DNA from: a virus
Direction: 5' to 3' (one strand)
Virus record (IMG/VR): IMGVR_UViG_3300035670_001180
Coordinates: 1-24,958 of that record
Length of the DNA stretch: 24,958 nucleotides
Position numbers and translations under genes: made by a program. Below are positions 20,462 through 24,958 of this stretch, one piece after another; position 1 is the stretch's first letter, and every line of letters begins with the position of its first letter. The notes under the pieces were generated by a model, which saw only the letters and a list, made by a program, of their open reading frames with translations, was not told the origin of the DNA and made no database searches.

Positions 20462-21406
20462 ATGATTGCAGCACCGACGAGCCTGGCCTCGTTTCTGGAC
20501 TCGGACTATTCACGCGGCCGCTGGCTGGACCGCAAGACCATCCAGCAGATGCGGATCTCGGTCACGCTTCTGGACCGCTGGGCAGCCCAGGCCGGGCACC
20601 GCTCGCCCATTGCCCTCCACGATCTGACTGGCGGCATGGTGGTGGACTGGATGACCTGGCTGGCGGAGAACGGCCGGTCCGCCAAGACCGTCAACAACAA
20701 ACGCGGCGACGTGCTGGTGCTCTGGCGGGAAGCATGCAGACAGGGCAAGACCGGGCCGGCCGAAGAGGTCCGCAAGATGCCGGAGCCCCAACGCGAGCCG
20801 GTGGCCTGGCAGCTTTCCGAGATCGAGGCCATCTTTGCCGCCTGCAACGATCTTTCCGGCTACTGGCAGGACGTTCGGCGGTCGCTGGCGTGGAAGATCG
20901 GACTCTTGGTATTTTGGGACACCGGCTGTCGGCTGGCGGAACTTCTGGAGGCCAAGCTGGCCCACGTGCGGCTGGCGGATTCCGCGCTCTTCGTGCCGGC
21001 CGAGCACCGCAAGGGATCGCGGGGCCGGCGGAAGGATCGCGTCTATCCGCTGCACCCGCAGACCATGGACGTGATCCGGGCTTCGCTGCCCTCGCGGCGG
21101 GAGATGCTCTTTCCCTTCCCGTGGAAGCGGCGGCAGATCTGGGCACACCTCAAACGGATTTTGCGGGCGGCCGGCCTGCCCGCCGATCGCACGCACATGT
21201 TTCACTGCCTGCGACGGTCCGCCGAGTCCTACGCCGCCAAGGAACGCGGCGTGCAGTGGGCGGCCGAGGCGATCGGCCACACCCCCAGCGTGGCCCGCAA
21301 GCACTACGTCTCGCTCTCCATCGCGCCCGGCCCGCGGCTGATCGACGCACTACCTCGGCCCGCATTCTCGGCGATCAACGACGGCCGGCAACTCTCGATG
21401 TTCTAG
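20462..21406 (+). CDS. int: Tyrosine-family integrase
   Basis: 314 residues. It would insert the phage at its attachment site and help excise it. Catalytic set in order: R157 in DTGCRLAEL, a beta-hairpin Lys near RRKDRV, H248 and R251 in HCLRRS, H273 in AIGHTP, and the nucleophile Y282 in RKHYV. The N-terminal 110 residues are a SAM-like core-binding domain (LLDRWAAQAGHRSPIALHDLTGGMVVDWMTWLAENGRSAKTVNNKRGDV). There is no long arm-binding domain, so it resembles XerC/D-size enzymes. The ATG at 20462 is preferred; an in-frame TTG at 20438 adds eight residues. SD is weak (GAGA). The tRNA-Leu fragment 1.4 kb upstream is the likely target. Confidence 0.88.
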   Translation: MIAAPTSLASFLDSDYSRGRWLDRKTIQQMRISVTLLDRWAAQAGHRSPIALHDLTGGMVVDWMTWLAENGRSAKTVNNKRGDVLVLWREACRQGKTGPAEEVRKMPEPQREPVAWQLSEIEAIFAACNDLSGYWQDVRRSLAWKIGLLVFWDTGCRLAELLEAKLAHVRLADSALFVPAEHRKGSRGRRKDRVYPLHPQTMDVIRASLPSRREMLFPFPWKRRQIWAHLKRILRAAGLPADRTHMFHCLRRSAESYAAKERGVQWAAEAIGHTPSVARKHYVSLSIAPGPRLIDALPRPAFSAINDGRQLSMF

Positions 21407-21446
21407 CATCGCCGGCACGCTCGGCCTCGCAGCAAGGAGGCCGGCC

Positions 21447-21665
21447 GTGAACGACTCCACCACCATCCCCGCCACGCCCTGGTTCTACGCGGTCGTGCTG
21501 CCGGATGCGAACCGCGTGCTGTACAAGGGCCAGAGCCTGGCCTCGGCCGCCAGGTGCCTCAAGCCCGGCGCGTGGCACGGTCGCGGGCTCACCATGGCCG
21601 AGGCCTGCCTCAACGCCTGGCGGGCGGCCGCACAGACAACACTAGAAGCAGGAGATGCAGTATGA
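21447..21665 (+). CDS. Small hypothetical protein
   Basis: 72 residues from GTG, with a very good SD (AAGGAGG, 21434-21440). Reads TPWFYAVVLPDANRVLYKGQSLASAARCL ... MAEACLNAWRAA. A compact alpha/beta domain is likely. No family recognised. It overlaps the next gene (ATGA at 21662) and so belongs to the same early operon. Confidence 0.55.
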   Translation: MNDSTTIPATPWFYAVVLPDANRVLYKGQSLASAARCLKPGAWHGRGLTMAEACLNAWRAAAQTTLEAGDAV

Positions 21666-21919
21666 CCACGGAAGGAATCATGAGCACAGACGAACGGATT
21701 CAACGCGCGGACGAGCTGCTCCAGGAGAGCCTGGGCTACCTCGTGGAGAACCGCCGCGGCATGGCGAAGATCTGCCTGATGGAGGCCCTGGGCCACGTCC
21801 AGGCCATCCGGGAGGTTAGTGTCGCCGGCGACACGAAGACCGTAACCGAGAAGCACCAACCAAATCACCTGGCCTTGCCGCACGTCGTCGTCGCCACAAC
21901 ACACGGATGGGACACCTGA
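21662..21919 (+). CDS. Small hypothetical protein
   Basis: 85 residues, start coupled to the previous stop (ATGA) with GGAG seven bases upstream; a second ATG at 21680 is possible. The first 55 residues are helical (DERIQRADELLQESLGYLVENRRGMAKICLMEALGHVQAI); the C-terminal tail is disordered. No family recognised. Probably an early phage accessory protein. Confidence 0.5.
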   Translation: MTTEGIMSTDERIQRADELLQESLGYLVENRRGMAKICLMEALGHVQAIREVSVAGDTKTVTEKHQPNHLALPHVVVATTHGWDT

Positions 21920-21920
21920 G

Positions 21921-22004
21921 AGAACACGTAGAACGTGGACGGTAGAACGTAGAACGTACACCGCCCACTTTCCACTTTCCACCTTCCACTTTCAACTGAC
22001 CACT
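21921..22004 (+). repeat. Intergenic heptad array 7 (12 units)
   Basis: Eighty-four bases, twelve units in one register. Left units are GTAGAAC/GTGGACG, right units TTCCACT/TTCCACC/TTCAACT. It again switches from purine-rich to pyrimidine-rich and ends three bases before the ATG at 22008, leaving that gene without an SD. Confidence 0.85.
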
Positions 22005-22007
22005 GAC

Positions 22008-23003
22008 ATGAACGACGCTCAAGCATCCACCGCCATTTCTACCCAGCCCTCCACCCTCGCCCTGCGCGTGAAGGAAGAGGACCTGGTTGCGCTGGAAAAC
22101 CTGGCAACCGAGTGTGCCCAACTGGCCACCAAGGAGGTCACCCCGTTCCGCCGCACGTTCCTAATGGCCGCCGGCATGGCGAAACTCCGCTCGCTGATCA
22201 CCCGGGAAATGATGCACGACGTGATGTGTTTGCAGGGCAGCAGCCTCGGCTTTCGCACAGACAAGGACGACAAGGGCGGGTATGACGTGGAGACCGTGAA
22301 AGAGGTGGCCATAGAGGCCACGCTCCGCGGCCTGCGGCTGGTGGGCAACGAAATCAACATCATCGCCAACCGCTGCTACGCGGCCAAGGACGGGCTGAAA
22401 CGCCTCGTGCGCGAGTGGACCGGGCTGACCAACCTTCGCTTGCGCCCGGGCATCCCTTCGACCCGCGAGGGCTACACCATCGTCCCCATCGTCGCCACGT
22501 GGAAGATTCACGGCGTCGAGCAGGTCGAGGATTGCACGGGCGACAACGCTATTCCCATCCGCGTGAACCGCGAGCAGATCGTGGACGCGATCATCGGCAA
22601 GGCCATCCGCAAGATGTACGCTCGCATCTACGACCGCTTGACGGGCCAGCCCAACGGCCTGATCGAGGCAGAGGACGAGGCCATCGAGGTCGAGAGCCAC
22701 GCGGCCGAGTCGTCAAACTGCAAGGGCACCACGGAGACACGGAGCCCACGGAGCCAGGCGGCGCCAGCCAAGGCCGAGATGAGCGAAGAGGAGTGGCAGG
22801 ACCAGGAGTACCGCGTGGCGAAGTACGCGCAGGATTTCGGGCTGTGCGGCGAGGTCAACCAGGTGGGCGCCCTCATCCGCAAGCTACGCGAAGAAACGGG
22901 CCTGCGGCCCGAGACCCACAAGCGGATCGTGGACCTTGGCAACGAACGGATCACGGCCATCCGCAACGCACGCGGAGATCGCAGCCAGAGGCAGGAGAAC
23001 TGA
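22008..23003 (+). CDS. Possible single-strand annealing recombinase (RecT/ERF-like)
   Basis: 331 residues. The core GLRLVGNEINIIANRCYAAKDGLKRLVREWTGLTNL (about 103-138) resembles the GN-x-F-N-I-I-AG-x-x-Y-x-T-K-E-G motif of RecT-type annealing proteins. It is followed by strands (YTIVPIVATWKI) and a helix-rich end RVNREQIVDAIIGKAIRKMYARIYD. The remaining C-terminal third is acidic, partly low complexity, and includes residues encoded by a CACGGAG repeat (near 240-250). Such proteins pair DNA strands during phage recombination and replication. No exonuclease partner is visible in the window, so this is moderate to low confidence. The start follows a heptad array with no SD. Confidence 0.45.
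   Translation: MNDAQASTAISTQPSTLALRVKEEDLVALENLATECAQLATKEVTPFRRTFLMAAGMAKLRSLITREMMHDVMCLQGSSLGFRTDKDDKGGYDVETVKEVAIEATLRGLRLVGNEINIIANRCYAAKDGLKRLVREWTGLTNLRLRPGIPSTREGYTIVPIVATWKIHGVEQVEDCTGDNAIPIRVNREQIVDAIIGKAIRKMYARIYDRLTGQPNGLIEAEDEAIEVESHAAESSNCKGTTETRSPRSQAAPAKAEMSEEEWQDQEYRVAKYAQDFGLCGEVNQVGALIRKLREETGLRPETHKRIVDLGNERITAIRNARGDRSQRQEN
22193..22211 (+). promoter_or_regulatory. Degenerate Noc-site-like sequence (copy 3, 17 of 19 matching)
   Basis: GCTGATCACCCGGGAAATG differs at two positions from the 19-mer at 18344 and, in reverse, at 23858-23876. It lies inside the coding region of the annealing-protein candidate. With two changes in the left half-site, a full site is doubtful. Confidence 0.3.
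22729..22753 (+). repeat. CACGGAG-type short repeat inside coding sequence (copy A)
   Basis: Three CACGGAG words at 8-9-base spacing in frame within the annealing-protein candidate, in its variable region. The same word family appears in the ParB-family gene at 24074. Confidence 0.6.
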
Positions 23004-23048
23004 GGAAGTACGCAGTCGCTTGGGGGCTCGTAGCTCCCGGGCCTGAGG

Positions 23049-23091
23049 CCCGCGCCGCCGGCGGCCTTAACCTACACGGCGGCGGCGCGGG
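23049..23091 (+). terminator. GC-rich hairpin, possible terminator or attenuator
   Basis: CCCGCGCCGCCG (23049-23060) pairs perfectly with CGGCGGCGCGGG (23080-23091), with a 19-base loop and TGTTTT following. A smaller stem GGGCC-TGA-GGCCC (23039-23051) just before it competes for the same bases, as in attenuators. It lies between the annealing-protein candidate and the winged-helix gene. Confidence 0.45.
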
Positions 23092-23107
23092 TGTTTTCGA
23101 GAACAGC

Positions 23108-23335
23108 ATGCACACCGAGGCCAAACACTACCTGCGAGAGTCGCGTGCCGGCCGGGCGACGCTGAAGGTGCTGGGCTGGGCCCCGCTCACCGCCGAGCAG
23201 TTGGCCCACGTGTTCCGAGGCCGATTCGCACGCGGCACGGTACGCCAGGCGGTGCTCGTGCTCCGCCGGCTGGGCCTGGTGCGGCCATGCGGAAGGTACC
23301 GCAGGGCAAGACAGTGGATTGCAAAGGAGAACTGA
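23108..23335 (+). CDS. Small winged-helix-like DNA-binding protein
   Basis: 75 residues from ATG 23108. LTAEQLAHVFRGRFARGTVRQAVLVLRRLGLVRPCGRYRRARQW has the order helix, helix, recognition-type helix and basic wing of a small winged-helix domain. The N-terminus (HTEAKHYLRESRAGRATLKVL) is short and helical. A transcription or replication control role is likely; the target is unknown. A longer frame upstream would run back through the terminator-like hairpin into the preceding gene. It ends five bases before the next start, so the two are probably co-translated. Confidence 0.55.
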   Translation: MHTEAKHYLRESRAGRATLKVLGWAPLTAEQLAHVFRGRFARGTVRQAVLVLRRLGLVRPCGRYRRARQWIAKEN

Positions 23336-23339
23336 GACC

Positions 23340-24958
23340 ATGAAAGTCAAGAAACCGAAGACCGTGAAGCCCCAAGCGATTGCCACCCGCGGCCTGACGC
23401 TCGTCGAGCACCTGGACCTCGATCCGCGCATGATCGGGCCTTCGCCCTATCAGCCCCGCGACGATTTTCCCGCCGAGGAATTGGAGGCACTGGCCAACAG
23501 CCTCAAATACCAGGGCCAGATCCACGCCCTGGCAGTGCGGAAGGCTTCAGGACAAAACGGCTGCTACGAACTCTTGGACGGCGAGCGCCGCTGGCGGGCG
23601 GGCACGATCGCCGGGCTGAAGTCGCTGCGGGCGGAGGTCTTCGACTGCACCGACCAGCAGGCCCGGCAGATCGTGCTGGCCACGGCAATTCACAGGCAGG
23701 ACCTGAACCCCATCGAAGAGGCCCGTGCCTACGAGGCGGCCATCGAGGCCGGGGACGCCAGTGGGCCCACCGAACTGGCCGAGCAGCTCGGGGTGAGCCA
23801 GGGGCACGTGTCGAACCGCATCCGGCTGTTGGACCTGCCCTACTGGTGGCAGAACAAGGTCATTTCCCGGGAAATCAGCGAGCGTCACGCCCGCGCCGTG
23901 CTGCCCTACCACGACGCACGGGACGTGCTCGAAGCTCTGATGAACGACCTGGCCGCGGCCATCGTCCGCGACGAATTGCCCAGCGTGGCGGCCTGGGAGA
24001 AGCGGATTGAGGTCATTGTCGAGCGGGTCACCAAGCGGATGGCCGGAAAGGAAGATGGGCGAAAGGAAGATGACCACGGAGGCACGGAGTACACGGAGGT
24101 CGAGGACGTCACGGACGATCAGGATGAGGAGGATTTAGGAGCCGACGAAGATGTCTCGGACACGGAGGATCTTGTTCAAGAAGCCGGCGGCCTCGACGAA
24201 GAGGACGAGGCCGCCGGCATGGATGATCAGGAGGAAGAGGATCATCCTGGCACGGAGTACATAGACGACGCCGGCCGTCTGGTGTTCATCGCGGATGGGA
24301 TTGATGGTAGCTGGGGAAGTTTCCGTCGCAAGCCGACCGGGAGCCTGGAGCGCGTGAAGTCGCAATCGCTGCCCATGCGGGAAAGTGTTGAAGATGCGAT
24401 CTCCGACCGCGACGCCTACGCTGCCAAGATGGGCTGGAAGCCTTTCGGCCAGGCGGCCGATCCCCAGCCTTCAACTCTCAACTCTGCACCCTCAACTCTC
24501 GACACTTTCGCCCGCGACCTCTACGCCTGGCGGTGCGACTGGCAGCGGTTCCTGATTTCCGAGGACCTCGATAATACTTCCGAGGAAAACCTGTTGAAGA
24601 TCGCCGTGGCGGCCCTGGCCCATTGGGACGGAAACGGCGCGTGCGGCCGGGCCCTGGCCGATGCGTTGGCATCGCTCGCGGGCCGCAAGAAGGACCAGAC
24701 CACGGTGGAGAAGTTCCTCGATGTTCCGCTGATTGACCTGGAGCGGATCTCCGGCGAGGTGCTCAGCGTGCTCTTCTGGGGCGATTCCGGTCCCAGCGAG
24801 CTGGTCCCCAACCGCGACGTGGAGGCGGTCTTCGCCCTGCTGGAAATCGACATGCAGGAGTCATGGGAGAAGGACGGCCAGCAGGCCGGCACGGCCGACC
24901 TCTCGGACCGCTTCTGGGACCTGTTCACCAATGAGCAGCTTACGAAGCTGCACAAGAA
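23340..24958 (+). CDS. ParB/Spo0J-family protein with long acidic linker (3' end outside window)
   Basis: 539 residues visible, no stop before the edge. Residues about 25-120 are the ParB N-terminal nucleotide-binding fold with LDGERRWRAG (G81-G88, the CTP-binding motif) and ATAIHRQDLNPIEEARAYE. A helix-turn-helix follows (GPTELAEQLGVSQGHVSNRI, from residue 142), then ISREISERHARAVL. Residues about 235-310 are a very acidic, low-complexity linker, after which a new domain starts (IADGIDGSWGSFRRKP ...). No ParA is seen. Chromosomal ParB is about 300 residues, so this is an extended phage form. Role: DNA binding at parS/NBS-like sites, partition or transcription control. GGAGA lies upstream of the ATG. 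Confidence 0.75.
   Translation, partial: MKVKKPKTVKPQAIATRGLTLVEHLDLDPRMIGPSPYQPRDDFPAEELEALANSLKYQGQIHALAVRKASGQNGCYELLDGERRWRAGTIAGLKSLRAEVFDCTDQQARQIVLATAIHRQDLNPIEEARAYEAAIEAGDASGPTELAEQLGVSQGHVSNRIRLLDLPYWWQNKVISREISERHARAVLPYHDARDVLEALMNDLAAAIVRDELPSVAAWEKRIEVIVERVTKRMAGKEDGRKEDDHGGTEYTEVEDVTDDQDEEDLGADEDVSDTEDLVQEAGGLDEEDEAAGMDDQEEEDHPGTEYIDDAGRLVFIADGIDGSWGSFRRKPTGSLERVKSQSLPMRESVEDAISDRDAYAAKMGWKPFGQAADPQPSTLNSAPSTLDTFARDLYAWRCDWQRFLISEDLDNTSEENLLKIAVAALAHWDGNGACGRALADALASLAGRKKDQTTVEKFLDVPLIDLERISGEVLSVLFWGDSGPSELVPNRDVEAVFALLEIDMQESWEKDGQQAGTADLSDRFWDLFTNEQLTKLHK
23862..23875 (+). promoter_or_regulatory. Noc-binding-site-like palindrome ATTTCCCGGGAAAT (copy 2, inside the ParB-family gene)
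   Basis: Perfect copy in frame, encoding ISREI (175-179) just after the helix-turn-helix. Read on the minus strand it shares 19 bases (GCTGATTTCCCGGGAAATG) with the copy at 18348. Chromosomal parB genes of some bacteria also carry a parS site inside the gene. Confidence 0.55.
24074..24099 (+). repeat. CACGGAG-type short repeat inside coding sequence (copy B)
   Basis: Three CACGGAG words with 8-9-base spacing encode HGGTEYTE in the acidic linker. GGCACGGAGTACA recurs once more at about 24249-24261. Confidence 0.6.
24470..24504 (+). repeat. Heptad array 8, inside the ParB-family coding sequence
   Basis: Five units (TTCAACT, CTCAACT, CTGCACC, CTCAACT and CTCGACA) in register, of the same word family as the pyrimidine-rich arms of the intergenic arrays, translated as PSTLNSAPSTLDT. 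It joins the linker region to the C-terminal domain. Confidence 0.75.

Noticed and set aside
20353-21450. Plus-strand open frame of 365 codons over the integrase
   Set aside because: It is out of frame with the integrase, which has the full catalytic set. The alternative is Gly/Arg/Ala-rich noise.

Overview
The window is about 25 kb of a temperate tailed-phage genome, either a phage contig or a prophage interior, with high GC and tightly packed, mostly plus-strand genes. The virion modules are those of a long-tailed, non-contractile (siphovirus-like) phage: terminase, portal, protease-capsid, tail tube, tail chaperone with a -1 frameshift, and tape measure. No sheath gene was seen. The host cannot be read directly. 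High GC, many weak Shine-Dalgarno (SD) sites, abundant short tandem repeats at gene junctions and Cys-rich phage proteins suggest Planctomycetota or relatives; this is tentative.

Layout. 1-3672: end of a probable small terminase gene, large terminase, then an unusual four-gene insert (GIY-YIG nuclease, double zinc ribbon, four-Cys protein, second GIY-YIG nuclease). 3716-7800: gpW-like joining protein, lambda-type portal, and one reading frame holding both prohead protease and major capsid protein, with a possible internal start for the capsid part. 7918-12762: decoration protein, head closure and neck candidates, a lower-GC block with a beta-rich surface protein, tail terminator and HK97 gp10-like protein. 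12776-18005: two related tail-tube proteins, tail chaperone with frameshift, short tape measure, tail-tip proteins ending in a Cys-rich one. 18013-19034: Cys-rich small protein, a minus-strand membrane protein, then a gene-free stretch with the 3' part of a tRNA-Leu gene that I read as the attachment site. 19035-20188: very small genes on alternating strands, then an XRE regulator behind a strong promoter. 20189-21406: promoter, a leader of serial hairpins, tyrosine integrase. 21447-24958: small early genes, a possible annealing recombinase, a winged-helix protein and a long ParB-family protein running off the window.

Most notable: (1) intergenic spacers built from whole numbers of degenerate 7-bp repeats, often running exactly from stop codon to start codon; (2) a 19-bp sequence containing the palindrome ATTTCCCGGGAAAT, the known Noc-binding site of Firmicutes, present twice exactly (once inside the phage parB) and once with two changes; (3) the tRNA-Leu 3' fragment with a second anticodon-arm look-alike beside it; (4) a textbook A AAA AAC frameshift site with hairpin in the tail chaperone; (5) a structured leader before the integrase.

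The morphogenesis genes on the left build the particle. The right part holds integration, regulation, recombination and partition-like functions. No clear endolysin or replication gene is visible.
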